From Elysia crispata (Eukaryota; Mollusca; Gastropoda; Plakobranchidae): a stretch of 64,000 nucleotides of DNA. The stretch is taken from contig JAWDGP010005301.1 in the NCBI GenBank assembly GCA_033675545.1, positions 35,001-99,000 of the forward strand, read 5' to 3'. The translations under genes and the position numbers were made by a program. The notes under the pieces are model-generated. The model was not told where the DNA came from. It saw only the letters and a list, made by a program, of their open reading frames with translations, and searched no databases. Each line of letters starts with the position of its first letter. The first letter of the stretch is position 1. Below are positions 11,873-24,800 of the stretch, one piece after another.

Positions 11873-13759
11873 ATTATTCATAGACTTTTTGACGAAACAT
11901 TCAGTAATCTGTCGTCGTGTTGTTCTTTTTAAAACTTGTTTTTGTCTCCTTTTTATGTGTCCATATTCACTGGGTATGCTGTTTCATCTCCAATCGTATA
12001 ATTTTTCTCCTATAAAATTTAATTCATTAATATTTTTAATCCAGGGTTGATCCAAACTGCCATTTATTCAGTATAGTCTTCAAAAAGTGAATTCCGATAG
12101 ATGAACATCTTGAGTTTCGTAAGCCACATTTTTTTGCAGTTTTCTCTGTAATTGTCTCCTTAAATTGCTGTGGTTATAAACATTTCTGAAAAAAGTCTGT
12201 CTACGTAAGAACAGACCTTTGTTGCTCATTGCATTGCGCATGTGATGGACATCCATGTTATTACATTTAAGAAAGAAGGGGAGAGAGAATCGCACACAAT
12301 CATGTGGTCAACTGGTATATAATGACCAGGACATAAATCCTCTAAAATATAAATAATTATAATAATAGAAATGCCCGCAACATAGCAATGATAAACAGAG
12401 GATCATTCTCACGTGGAAATACATACATTTCTCAACAACAGCAATAGCGATAATTATAGAAGCAACTATAAAGGCAGCCAAGGAGCACCTGGACATAGAT
12501 CGCAAACCACGAAAAAATATAGATCACTGGTACGCAATTCCAAGTATTGTAAGACACAGAACGTTTTATCTTTTGGAAACCGCGGTTGCCTTATTTAAGA
12601 TGAAGACTACCTGGCAGAAACAGCTATTTTTGGAATGTTTAATGGTCAAGGATCAAATTAATTTTTGTAAAGCCGATGTATGAAACGCCTGCCTCCACGA
12701 CCATGGAATTCGCCATGGCATTACTATTACCCTAGCAGAATCATAATTGAAAATATTCCTAGAGTCAGCGAAAACCATTCCAAGAAGATAATTCCGAGAA
12801 GACAAAATTAAGTGTCATTAAAATTCCGCTTTAAGCTTGTAAGAAAGACGAAGTGAAGGGAACGCACTTATCAAGAACAAGCCGGGACCGTCGAAACTTA
12901 AACATTAAATTCAACAGAAGGCAATGCTTAAACTGAAACAGGAATTCACACTTGAAACAAGTTGGATCTAGAACAAGAAAACGATAGATCATTGGACAAC
13001 ATTGGACAGGTTAAAAAAAAATGGAATATATATTAACTTATTGTGCCTCAATCTTTGAGAAATTCCACACCATTTTCTTCCTATAGCTTTCGCTGGTTTT
13101 CTCTTGAACATAACGAGCGAAATAAGAGAAGCAAAGAACCGAGAGACCATAGAAGAATCAGGACTGTAAACCGACAACGACACATAATTGAATATGTTCA
13201 GCCTCTGTCATTTCTGCACAGAATCCTTTAAGAGTCTTTTAGCAGTCAAGATCCAGCAACAAACCTACTCCATATTGGTATTCATCTTCTCCTGAGTTGA
13301 TCATTGTATGGTCTTGGCCGTACGTTTAGCTTCAGCTCCTTTCCATCTGACTCCAGAGTGTCCTAATAAAAAGTAATATGTTAACATTCATTCTTTCATT
13401 TCTTCTTCACGTTGTCCAGTTTACCTTTCTAATATCTGCACATTCGGTGTCCCAATTTTCAGAGTTGTTTTGTTGCTGGCACTCTCTTGATGTCGGTCTG
13501 GGATCACCTTTAGCACGTGATCATTTCTACTAAGCGAGAGATCACTATTTCCAGAGACTCCCTTCACGCTGTTCGCTGACAATTTGTTTTTTGTTTTGAT
13601 AGTTTGATTTGCAATGATGTACCTACATTAGTTTGCAAAATAGCTTTCTGTAGGGGCAGAGCTCATACAAGGCAGGTTGCCTTATCCATTGCACCATACA
13701 GTCGGTATCCTCTGCCTAACGCACTTGAAAAGCTGGCGTATCACTACCCATATCGTATC
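11873..13759. other. Intergenic, no gene recognised
   Basis: AT-rich sequence between the fossil LTR element and the first LINE fragment. Short open frames on both strands (for example 12080-12295 and 12989-13231) show no domain, biased composition or splice context that would make them genes. Confidence 0.4.
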
Positions 13760-14055
13760 TATCAGCTGCCTTACGTGATCGCAAATAAAGACGAAAAAGT
13801 AGTGGAATACTTTTATGAAAACCTTAACAAAGCCATGGAAAAGCTCAAATCCCAATATATCAATATAGTTTTTTGGGTATCGTCGAATTTAATGAAAAAG
13901 GTTAAAGACTTGCTAACTGGTGCAGAGAGACAAAATTCATTGTAACAAATAAGTGGTTCAAGAATAATCCGAGAAGAAGCTGAAGATGGAGAAGTCCCGG
14001 AGGTCGTTCATGAATCAAATCGAATTTATTAGTCTCCAAGAAAAATTCAGAATTT
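13760..14055 (+). mobile_element. LINE fragment: APE-type endonuclease domain remnant
   Basis: The frame around 13766-13890 reads ANKDEKVVEYFYENLNKAME and on to QYINIVF, the spacing seen in the apurinic-type endonuclease of non-LTR retrotransposons just before the usual GDFNAKVG motif. That motif is replaced here by unrelated residues, so a frameshift or substitution has removed it. Downstream (about 13944-14030), shifted frames give a TNKWFK...RRS...WRSPGGRS-like run, resembling the later TNTWFKQHxRRxxTWxSPDG block. The piece is truncated on both sides and interrupted by stops. The family is of the kind often annotated as craniofacial development protein 2-like; the exact clade is uncertain. 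Confidence 0.65.
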
Positions 14056-14261
14056 CGATAATAATATATAAACGAATTGTGCCAGCCTATGTGTCAAAAG
14101 CAAGCAAAACTGAAGACAACAAAAAGAAAGAAAAAAAGAAGAAGAAATAAGACCTACTTGTATTCATTATAGGACGTTGCCCATCATAGTTCTACTATTT
14201 GCAAATCAATAGTTTGGCCTCCGAATCATTGTGATCATTTTGGAGACGACGATGACGACGT

Positions 14262-14452
14262 AGAAGAAGAAGAAGAAGAAGAAAAAGAAGAAGAAGAAGA
14301 AGAAGAAGAAGAAGAAGAAGAAGAAGAAGAAGAAGAAGAAGAAGAAGAAGAAGAAGAAGAAGAAGAAGAAGAAGAAGAAGAAGGAGGAGGAGGAGGAGGA
14401 GGAGGAGGAGAAGAAGAAGAAGAAGAAGAGAAAGAAGAAGAAGAAAGGAAAA
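14262..14452 (+). repeat. Long (GAA)n microsatellite with a GGA interruption
   Basis: About 190 bp of almost pure GAA repeat, with a GGA block near 14383-14409 and a few imperfect units. One strand is all purine. The reverse-strand open frame rich in serine is a consequence of the repeat, not a gene. Confidence 0.95.
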
Positions 14453-15539
14453 AAGTAAGACTGTAATCTGAATATACCAGTACCCGTTTCTGGAGTAATA
14501 ATATTACCAGGACTGCTGACAACTTGAAACCTTTTAGTGTAAATAACTTACAATTTGATCAGAGCATCGCTCAACATGCTACGTTTTTTGTTGTATGAAA
14601 ATCTCAAAAAAATCTATCTCCATTACTAACCGCTTCATTAACAAAGGACAAGATAACAAGTATTAAAAACAAGATGAAATAAAAACTATATCTCTCAGCT
14701 TTCTCATTTTTCCTTTCTGGTGTCGCTGTCAATTTTTTTTCTTTTAATTTTATTTCAGATGTGAAAACTTGAAGATGATATCCAATCATGTGTTTACGAT
14801 ACAAAGCTTGAAAGTTAATAATATTTGTAATGAATATGCTAGTTTTATGAGCTACTGGCCTCACCTTAACTTAACCCGATCATCGCGCGAGATCCTCTAA
14901 GGTCAAGCGATCCTAGGCGAGAGCTAACCAGCGAAACATCATAAAGGTGTTGATTCTGTTTACGCCGTGAGAAAGAAAATGAATTCTAATTATTCTCAAA
15001 ATTCTTGGATAGATATCGAAACTGAAACTAACTCAAAAGGGGAGGGGGCGTTTTTTGTTGTTGTTGTTGTTTTGTTTTATTTTTTATAGCCGCTGATAAA
15101 TCTAGAAAGGTGAAGTCTAAGGTAGCGACCGTTGCTAGAAAACGCAATCTTGCAGTCAGTCTTTCTGCATCAGAGTGTCCTGTTTTGCTATCACGGACCC
15201 ACCATTTCATAGAGATGGAAATGTGTATTCTCATCCTAACAGGGATAGTTTTTGCAATGAGAAGTATAATCAGTCAGAGTTTTCAACAATGAAGCAGCCA
15301 TTGCTTGCAGTATACCACATCGATGGTTTTCACCTCTGCTTTTTTTTTCTTTTAAGCGATGCAAATGGCCGATCGATGTCGTGATGAAAACATCAACACC
15401 ACGTAGAGATGCCTTATTACATGACGGGGAAAGCCTGTATCAAATCTATGTCGTGTGTGGGCACATGGCTAGCTGGCGTCTTTTTTTTTTTTTGAGGGGG
15501 TGGGGTAAGGGTGGAAGGGGAGGGGAAAAAAGCTCAAGG
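14453..15539. other. Intergenic, no gene recognised
   Basis: AT-rich sequence with a TTG repeat (about 15055-15077), a T-run at 15481-15493 and a G-rich stretch at 15495-15530. The short open frames have no recognisable features. Confidence 0.4.
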
Positions 15540-16205
15540 CATGATTTGAAGACCTCTGTAGTCAATGGTCGGCTTAAGAGAGGATACGAATTGAATGCAA
15601 AGAAAACAGGGTGCATGGTTATAACAAAGAAAAGACAAATACCCACATCTAACAAGCATATCAGTTGAAATATCTAGGATTCTTGATATAATCAGACGCA
15701 AGATGTGATTCTGAAATTAAGAAACTTATAGCAATAACTATACACATGTTCAACAATACAAGGTCCATACTGAAGAACAGGATTATCTCCATGAATAGAA
15801 TAAAAGGCGAGCCCTTAAATCCTATACACGGTCAAGCCATTACAGGGGTGTGAGTGCTAAACAATTTCCAACAACTTTATAAGAAATTGGAGCTACTAAA
15901 ATATGCTTTCTTAGAAGTTGATGAGAGTATCCTGAACAGAAGGAAAGACAAAGAAGAAGTGTTAAAACTGGTAGGAATGAAGAGATCATTGATGAAAACT
16001 ATCAGTGAGAGACCTTTCTGGCGCATATTAACTGAAAAAAATGGCCTGGAAAAATCTTGCTCAATTTAAAAATTGAAGAGAAAAGAAGCAGATGAAGACA
16101 AAGAAAACCACATGAAAACAGTCTGAATGCCATTGAAACCAAGAAACAGATGCTTAACAACAGGTTTATATAGCTGGCTAATACCGTCGATCCCTTCCAC
16201 AAGCC
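15540..16205 (+). mobile_element. LINE fragment: C-terminal reverse transcriptase and tail
   Basis: The frame at 15585-15668 reads LNAKKTGCMVITKKRQ, the thumb-proximal block of non-LTR reverse transcriptases. It is followed after a frame change by KYLGFLI, SDARCDSEIKKLIA and SILKNRIISMNRIK (about 15668-15805). The frame at 15854-16069 then gives EEVLKLVGMKRSLMKTISER and KNGLEKSCSI, matching the conserved tail (NEEVL...RSLMNTI...RKNGLENL). A last block, LNSLNAIETKKQMLNNRFI, lies at about 16118-16170. Several stops and frame changes separate the blocks, and the endonuclease and RT active site are missing, so this is a dead 5'-truncated copy. Confidence 0.72.
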
Positions 16206-16854
16206 TAACACTTGAAAAAGCCTTTGTGAAGACTCTAAGGTTAATTTTTACAGCATCAAGGTTAGTAGAGTGAAGAAATGCCGAGAGCTATCTCAGACCA
16301 GAACTGAGCTTTTACTAGTTTTAAGCACACGCGAAAAACTTCCTACTTTGGATTTATGTGCATCTGAAAATAAAGAAAAGGGTGCTAAAAGCATTTTAGA
16401 TAGCTTAACAGAAGACGTTTCCTCTCAAGTAAAACAATCAGAAAAAAGTATCATGGCTTCATCGTGTATTTCAATATTCGAAGAAAAAAAATGTAAATGG
16501 TATAATTTTAGATCACTTCCCCTTCCCTTCTAAACTCTAGTGAACTAGATATCATCCATCACAAACCTTATCACATTATCAGTGCAAACCTCAAAACTTA
16601 TGTTATAAGCTGTTATATAACCGCTCTTGAAAATGATTGTTTTGGATCCAATATTGATTTCGGAAACTCTTGACCGATATCAAATTTGTCTTGAATTTAT
16701 ACCGAAACAACTCATGAAGTTCTTAAACTGAATAAGATGAGGGAAATTTCTCAGCTTTTACTCGTTTTAAAGGCATTAGTATTAACATCATCGTCATCAT
16801 CGACCTTCCATGTCACATGTGACCTTGGAAGTTATTGTTTGCTCTTCGTATCTG

Positions 16855-16918
<64 letters not shown>

Positions 16919-17077
16919 CTTATTGATTTGAGCACCACACATGGTCTGCGATATTATCCAACCACGATCACATTTACGATCATCTTTTCCTTCCATAATG
17001 CTCTTTTGTAAGTTGCGGCGTCTTCTGATATGATCGAAGAATTGCGTTTTCTTTTCCTTATCTTGGTGATACCACTG
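16206..17077. other. Sequence between LINE fragments; one unrecognised open frame
   Basis: It contains an open frame at 16270-16533 (MKKCRELSQTRTELLLVLST...) that I do not recognise and that has no splice or domain support, and the CT repeat at 16858-16915. Otherwise AT-rich and featureless. Confidence 0.35.
16858..16915 (+). repeat. (TC)n microsatellite
   Basis: About 58 bp of uninterrupted TC dinucleotide repeat. The Leu/Ser-repeat open frame across it is an artefact of the repeat. Confidence 0.95.
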
Positions 17078-18060
17078 GACTCAGATGTACGCATTAACAC
17101 CAGAAAGTAGCGATGATGACATGCAAAAGTTTTATGAAGATCTAGAGCAAACAAAGGCGCAATGCAGACACTAGTACCCTCTTATTATCATGGAAATTTT
17201 AATGCAAAAGCAGGAGAAGAGAGAGAATAAAACATGTTAGAACAATGGACAGGGCATCAGAAATATGAAGGAGAGAAAAAAAATTGACCAACAACTTTAT
17301 TATTGGAAACACAGACATGATTTCAGCAATTAACAAGAAGGAAATGGACTTAGAAAAGCCCAGGAGATGGAAGCAGAAACAAGATCGATTACATCCCGAT
17401 CAGTAAAAGATTAAGAAATGCGCTTCTCTCAGCAAAGGCCCACCGTGGGGCAGACTATTAAAATGATCCTGTTCACGTGGTTGCTAAATTCAAACTGAAA
17501 TTAAAAAAAAAAACCTGAAGTAAACCTAAAAACACCAAAACTGACTTGCTCCATTAAAATTTAACCAGACCCTTCGAGAAAAATATCGTATGACTGTTCA
17601 AACTAAATTCCATGTCAAAGAGGAAGCTGAGGAAGTGGACCAACAATTGGTAAAGTTCAAAATAGTAGTCACAGAAGCAGCAGTGGAACAAATACAAGAG
17701 CCGGAAGGAAATCAAAACAAAAGTGGATGACCCAAGATATTTTAGACCGCATCGAAAAAAGGATGCAAGAAAAAATAATTGAGAAAAATTCGAAACATAA
17801 CATAGGAAGTCGGGAAAAAAAATGCGATGAAGCCAAAGAGATTTGGCTCAATCACAGGTGTAGCAACAGCGATCTTTATCATAGAAGTACTGAGCCGGCA
17901 ATGTACAAAAAAACACTGAAGAAATCTTTCAAGTGGAAAAAAAATTAATGGTGACATCAATATGGAAAAAAAATTCCAGGCAGATGGGCAGAGTACATCA
18001 GTGAACCTTTTGAAGACCCCAGAAATGATTATAATGTAATAAAGCGGATAGGAACTTCGC
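17078..18060 (+). mobile_element. LINE fragment: endonuclease and linker, 5' part
   Basis: About 17080-17175 reads QMYALTPESSDDDMQKFYED, the YAPT...FYxDLE block of the apurinic-type endonuclease, followed by an IIMEILMQKQE run corresponding to the GDFNAKVGE motif. Further blocks are GNTDMISAINKKEMDLEKPR (NTWF...RRKWTW), LSKGPPWG (SAKARPGADCGSDH) and, at about 17710-17870, WMTQDILDRIEKRMQEK and AKEIWLNHRC (the linker before the RT). Finally RWAEYISEPFEDP and NDYNVIKR appear at about 17975-18045. Frame changes and stops occur between blocks. It is in the same orientation as the 15540-16205 fragment but in the wrong order, so the two are either separate insertions or a rearranged copy. Confidence 0.72.
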
Positions 18061-18852
18061 TTGTTGATTGATCCTCATCAATCCTATAGATCAAGCATGT
18101 CCAAAGTCCGGCTTATAAGATATAAAATTTATTATTTTCCGTCTCTGAACAGTAATTTCTACATTAAGATCTAACCACTAAGCTTAGGCCTAGTCTGTAT
18201 TTGCCAGTTGTTCAAGGAAAGTAATTCTCGCTGAAATTTATTAGAGATATCGTCTATCTGTACTTATTGATTTGCTAGACGATTCCCAAAATTGTAATCA
18301 CCGTTGATTGTATAAAAACCTGAAATAAAAATGTCGAAAAGAAACATATATTATATTAAATTAATTAATATGATTTAGAATCATTATGTAAATTTTAAAA
18401 AATTCAAACTATTATAATATAAAATCTCAACTTAAATTCAGTTTAAGCTATTCATTGTCTATTTCACTTATGGTTTAGTAATTGAATCGTTCCCGTCCAT
18501 TTCTCGAAATATCCATTTCATGCTTTTTGGTCATGCGCAACAAGAATTTATCCGTTTTCGGTTTTGTGTGTGCTCTAGGCCACCCTTTGAACACAGTATT
18601 TTCAGCGTGTTGTCACTGTTGTCACTCTTAACTGTTTCCAAGAACCTGCTGCAGAAAAACAAAATATTCAGCTTTGAAAAATCTCTGCAGTATCGCATAT
18701 AAACCGCGGAGAGGATACATCTGACAGTAGACTAGAAAAAGAATAATCAGGCGTTACAATTTGATATAGAATTGATAGTTAAGAATCAAATAGATTCTCA
18801 AGATCTATACGTTCTCACTCTCAGCAACTTTCCTGCCTTACTAGTTACCGGT
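18061..18852. other. Presumed promoter region of the p23 gene
   Basis: AT-rich sequence between the LINE fragment and the proposed first p23 exon. A single half-site of GCGCATGCGC type (CATGCGCAA, about 18532-18540) is the only promoter-like motif noticed. No TATA box is assigned. Confidence 0.25.
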
Positions 18853-21800
18853 ATGAACTCGTCAAGCAATGCAACGTGAGTACTGAGACAAAGATGCCGA
18901 TCGAGAATTTGGATCCAATCTATATGGCCTGGGTAGATCTTATCTGTGGGTTTCAATCAGTTTCTTATTTATCTTTTAGTAATCTAGTAGCATATTCGGA
19001 AGTCTCATGCAATCTATTAACTCTGCTCTAGATCTAGAAATATAGGCTTTTTTTTTGCAGTTGTCGGCCCAATTCACTTTAATTTTGAGAATTGAATTTG
19101 CAAGTAGGAGTGATCAGCAGATGCATTTTACAAATTGTGCAGCTCTAGCCTCTGTTATACAATCTTAAAAATTCTGGACTAACCAAAAGGAAGTCTTTCA
19201 AGGGTGATTGATAGTTTCGATTTATATTAAAAGATCTTTACATGAAGATCATCTAAATCTTGTTAGATTCAGCAGGTCTGCATGTCAATTTCTGGTTTTA
19301 GAGTTGTGAGAAAGGAACGATCAAGGGAAGGACAAAAGATGGATCAATTAGAAAATGAAGTTTTTGATTTTAGTGTCACTAACTTCTATGAGTTTGCTTT
19401 GTAAGTCTTCTCGTTATTCACTAAGAAGCAGGTGGTGGTAATACTACATTAGAAATCTATAAAGTATGTTGCTTTTCTTATCAAATGTTCAATCAATGTA
19501 CTCACAATGTTAGTAAATCTTTTGGTCTAATATCCTAGTTAATCATTGCCTCTTCAAGATCATAATATATTTTGAGAAATTCTGATAGCAATTGTTATTC
19601 TTTTTATATTCTTGTTCTCTGCACTTTTTTTAATCTTAGACATTTACCTGCACCTCCTATGGTATGGGCTCAAAGGAAGGACAAAATATTTTTGACAGTG
19701 CAGTTAGACAACATCAGAAATCCCAAAATAGATGTTAAAGAAACAAGTCTTCATTTCCGTGCAACAGCTGGAAAAGACAATACAGAATATGAAGTTTTGC
19801 TGGAATTCAACAAAGAAATTGACCCTGAAGTAAGATTCTTTTTCATTTAAATTTTTTTTCAGAAGTTTATGAAAATATAAATGTTCAATGGACAACTTTA
19901 CTGTTGTTTTTATTCCTAGCCATTGGGGACAACTCTTATTGATATGTGGGTAAGTGGCAATTATGAAAGTCTAGAAAGTGGTTATGAGAATTGAGTGCAC
20001 AAATTTGTAAGACTGACACGTTTGGGTGTTTCTTTCAATTAAATGAACAAAGGGCCTAGTCTAGATAAAATTCTTGTTCTTCCTTTAAGAATGTATTTTT
20101 AGTATGAAATTCTTTTACAGGTTTAACCCTGAATCCATGGAAAGCTCTCCGTTCTACATTCAAATTCTAAATTCTAAATGTACCTAGATTAAAGTTATTT
20201 TTTTCAATCTTGATAATAGGCTCATTAGAACAGTAATCTGTTTAACGTGACTTGGCTTGTTTTGGATACACTTAGTCCTTAGTTTAAAACAATAATTTAC
20301 CTTGCAACCATTTGTAAGGTATCATTTGTCAGAATTAAATAAGGAATAAGTAAAATTAAAAAGCTACACACTGAAATAGAAATAGAAAAGCAGAGAATTG
20401 TTATTATATATTTATAATTAAAGTTCTCTGTTTTTCTATTTAAACATCAGAAAATAATTCTATATCCTTTGGCAGAATTAAAATAGTTTGATATGATTTT
20501 CCCCATTTAGAAACTCAGAAAATTTCATTATAAAATATAGCCTCATGTGAATGTGATATGATAAAATGGTTTTGAAAAATTTTATTTGCATTTCCATTTT
20601 TTTTTTACATAGGCATCTAAACAGCATAACACTGGCAGAGAATTTTTCTTTGTGCTTATGAAGAAAGAAGAAAGCCAAGGGTTTTGGCCTCGTTTGTCAA
20701 AGGGCTCAGTGAAGGTACAGTATGGGTATCTGCATAAAGTTTCTCTTTTAATGGAATATATGTGTGTATTATGAATGTAACCAAGATTATGGTAGACTGA
20801 AGTTATGGAAAAAACTTGAAATAAAGCACATTACCACATATCTTTTTTGTTATGTATTGATTATAACATTCAAAGATTTTGAGAGTAAGGTCAGTCAAGG
20901 GTTTAAAAAGCATCACAGAAAGTGAACCATGCAGTAACCAACTGTAATAGATTTTAGACACATGTAGTCAGGAGATTGTGTATGCTCATCTGTTGCTTTC
21001 AACCTTGCTAGACATATATTTGTTTTTTAGATACAGTGCAAGAAGAAGTCTCATATCGCAAAATGAAAGGTTGAGAGAAATGCTCATGTGGTGCACAAAG
21101 TGTGACATGCTTTAGGTCTGTAGTATTATATGATTACCTAGCTTCTGTCTGCTTCTTAGCCACTCATCAACACAAGGAGCCAACAGTTTCATTGAAGACA
21201 TATTGTAATACTGTCAACCATTGTTAAAAGGGATGTAATTCATCTAGGTATTGTAGGGTAGCTTAGTGTAGGGGTGTGCCTATCTTCACCTACAAGCTGT
21301 CAATTGTTCTATTATGTCACTTGACAATGCTAAGTTAGCTACTGTTTCTACATTTGCTTTTTGCAAACCCCTTTTTTTTTAAAGATTTCAATCAATATAT
21401 AAAGCTGACAGTATTCCAGGTGATCAAGCAACAAAGTATTTACTATGTTTGAAATCTATTTTTTTCCTTGCAATTTTTCACCTGTTCTTTAATCATGATT
21501 TATGCAAGCATATGTAATGTAGTCTACATAGTATATTTTGCATTTCATGTTTTGTTTTTTTGTATTGTCCTTTTCAGCTGCACTTTCTCAAAACGGACTT
21601 TGATAAATGGAGGGATGAAGATGACTCTGATGCTGAAGATCAAGAAGATTTTAACCTTGATGAGGTGTGAAACTTGAGGACAAATTTAGAAACCCTAAAT
21701 TATTGAGATAAATACTGAATTCTGACCTGTTGGAAATGCTGAATTATTTATCTTCTCCTTAATCTCCTTAACTCAAAGTGTAACATTAATCAGTTCGTCT

Positions 21801-24800
21801 TAAATACAAGCTTTTATGGGCTCTAGACCAATGCTAGCTTTCTAAAAATATGCCTAATTCTAGTACTGCTTGCTGAAACAAGTTACTTTGGAAACTTAGT
21901 CAAAAATAAGAAAAAAGATGGTATAATGAAACAATAGAAGATATTTTAGGAATTTTTATCTATGAGTATCTTTATATAATAACGCTAGGCGCAAAATGAG
22001 GACCATCTAACCTAGCATTTCTAGACTACCTAGGAACGTCAAACTTGGCATAACATTGTAAATTACCCTAAAGATTGGAGAGGTAATATTATTTTTAACC
22101 AAAATAATATTTTTTGAAAATCAAAGGCAAAAATGTGATTATTATTTTCATAAAAGAAAAAGTTGAATGTGCGAACTATTTCCTGTAAGTACAGCTGGGC
22201 AGAGATAAGTCATAAGAGGAATAACACTGAAAGTATGCATATAATGTGGCCGGCGGCAGATCTAAAACTGTCTGGAATAGATCTAGATCTACATGATATA
22301 GTGTAAGATTTAAGTAAAGAATCTAAAAAGGTTGCTTCGACATAGAATCTAAATCTAAGTCCTAGATATTAACAGCAGCTAGACCCAAATCAAAAGGTTA
22401 AGGTCTACAACTAGAGAAATCTCTAGATTTACTTTTAGGCTTACAGATTTTTTTAAAAACTTTCATTTAGGTTAAAATAACCAGCAGCTAAGAATTCCCA
22501 CAAGGCAGTGCACTTCTATGTACTTGATGCTAAAATTCAAAGCTTTCTAATAAGCGTTTAAAAGGATCTAAAGCTATCTGAAATCTAGGTAAAGATGGGT
22601 AAGTGGAGGCATATATCTCGATCATTTAAGTAAAAGGGTACATATCAAGATCATTTATAAACCTATTTAATACACTGTCGCACCCCAGCCCCAGCAAATG
22701 AACACCATGGTCCCGTTCTGTGACAGGGTTTACAGCTTGCATAGTGTAATCTTATTTATAGGAATTTATTATGCCTAGATGACATATGCAGACTTATTCT
22801 CAGTTTAACAACATGATTTATTGAGCTACATGATTTGTAGTCTAGATCAAGACCCAATTGGTAATTCTCTTTCGTTTTAAAAACAAAAGTCTCATGGAAC
22901 GGGTGAAATTTGAACAACATTTGATAATTCAGTCAGTCTCAAGTTCTAGTGTACATTTTCTGGCTTATATTGTCCTTTTGTGGAAGCTAGATCTAGTTCC
23001 ATGGGTAGCAACAAATGATTTATGTGATAGCATCAAGATTGATCCTTTAGGAAATATTTCAGAGTATTGAAGCAAATGCATCTCATCACTCAATTTTAGC
23101 TTTAATTTTGCTAAAAAGAGAGGAATGATGGGAGAAAATAGATGCAAAACTTACTAACAGAAGCAAGAAACCTTTTTACTTACCATTACAGTAAACCTTG
23201 CATATAATGAGATACTCGGGTCTGACAGCATTTCCTCGTTGAACCCGCGGTCCTGTTGGATAAAAGGTATCTTTTAAATTGAAAAAAAAATGTCTTCAAG
23301 GGAGATAACCCACCCAATGCCAAACTTTTAATCAGTTACCTCCTTATATTGCTCAACCAAATGAACGGACCTAACTAAGTGTTGAGGAAGTGAAGTTTTG
23401 TTTGTTATTTTTTTTAATTAATGTATTTCTTCTTTAAAACACATTCCTTTTTTAAACAACTTATCTGACTCTTCCCTCCCCCTTTTTTCTCCACCCCCCT
23501 TCCTCTCTATCTATCTACAATGCAATGTATTTCTCTCACACATAAGCACACACTAGTCTCAGTCTCAGCCTCATTTAAAAACAAAATAAAAACTAACTTG
23601 TTTCCTTCCTTCTTTGCTTAGATCTTCACCATCACTCTATGCCTCGTTACTTTTCTCACTGTCTTTGCACATCTCTGTCTCTCTCTCTGTCATGTAATCA
23701 CATCTCCGTGACTGTTTTGATCTTGTGTAAGCATACCCCTTTTCTCTCTCCGGACCTTCCTAAATTCTAGATCTAGCCTCATAACTGCACACACTCTAAC
23801 CCCCCTTTCCTTTCCCTTCACTGCTGCTCTACCTTGCGGTGCGTACCATGGCCATATTCCAGAGGGCTGTGTGCGCACTCCCCTACCCCCTCTCTCTATC
23901 TCTTCTTTTTTTCCTGCTGTGATGTCTTGCACCTAGCACTAGATCTGGAGTGCCCAGGTGGCTTTGTTTTCTCCATCTCTCTGTTGTACTGGCCCTTCCC
24001 CTCTTCTCCTCGATACACCCATTGGCGCGCACACATCTTCAATTGCACATTCTCATGACATTTTACTAAATTACGGTCTTTGCCTGCGGATCTAATTTTT
24101 ATTGCTGCCCAAAGAGCCTGACGTTGTAGTGTATACGGTAACTTTTAGAGTGGTTTTGTTCTTCCATTGAGGCCCAATGCAACCTTGTTTCAAGGTTGGT
24201 AAATTTGACACTCGTTGGATCTAAAGTTAATTTATTGAGGCAAAGAGAGAAAAAAATAGGACTTCGCCAATTCCTCGTTGAGCCCGAGGTCTCGTTGAAT
24301 CCGAGGTTCACTGTACTCAGTTAAAACTGGAGAAAAGAAGAAGCTATCAGGAAAAAAATGATTTCATGGCTTTTTTTTTTAATAACATTTCTGATTATTT
24401 GCAATAATTCTTATGCTATGTTAGACATGGCTGGAATTTGACAATCTGCTGGCTGCAGGAACCTGGGAAGGCAAAAATTAAATCATTTATCCTGGCATAG
24501 GGAAAAATGTGGATTGCCACAGCTTCAATCTCTGTCAAAAGGGCTGTTAGAGAGGAGACAAAATTCATCATGGGGAGGTCTGTAATGAATAATTCAGCAA
24601 TATACAGAAAAGGGAAGAAACATTGACTTCTTAATGCTTTCTTATACTGAAACAATCAATTTGATATTGATATGGATTGAAAGGAAAACAGCACATTTTA
24701 GAAATGCACATACATACAAATCGTATGATCAGAGTTTTTGTATTTAAATACTAGTTTGTGCAGAAAGTTTGGCATCTAGAAATCTACAATTGCTTTTTTT

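Noticed and set aside
14235-14522. Minus-strand serine/proline-repeat open frame
   Set aside because: It is the translation of the GAA/GGA microsatellite; no non-repetitive coding sequence flanks it.
16270-16533. Possible host exon
   Set aside because: The open frame has no homology I recognise and no matching splice partners; it lies among LINE remnants.
16737-16931. Open frame with a Leu-Ser repeat
   Set aside because: It is produced by the TC dinucleotide repeat.
24416-24655. Minus-strand open frame as an extra gene inside p23 intron 4
   Set aside because: No recognised domain, no splice or promoter support, and its length is within chance for this region.
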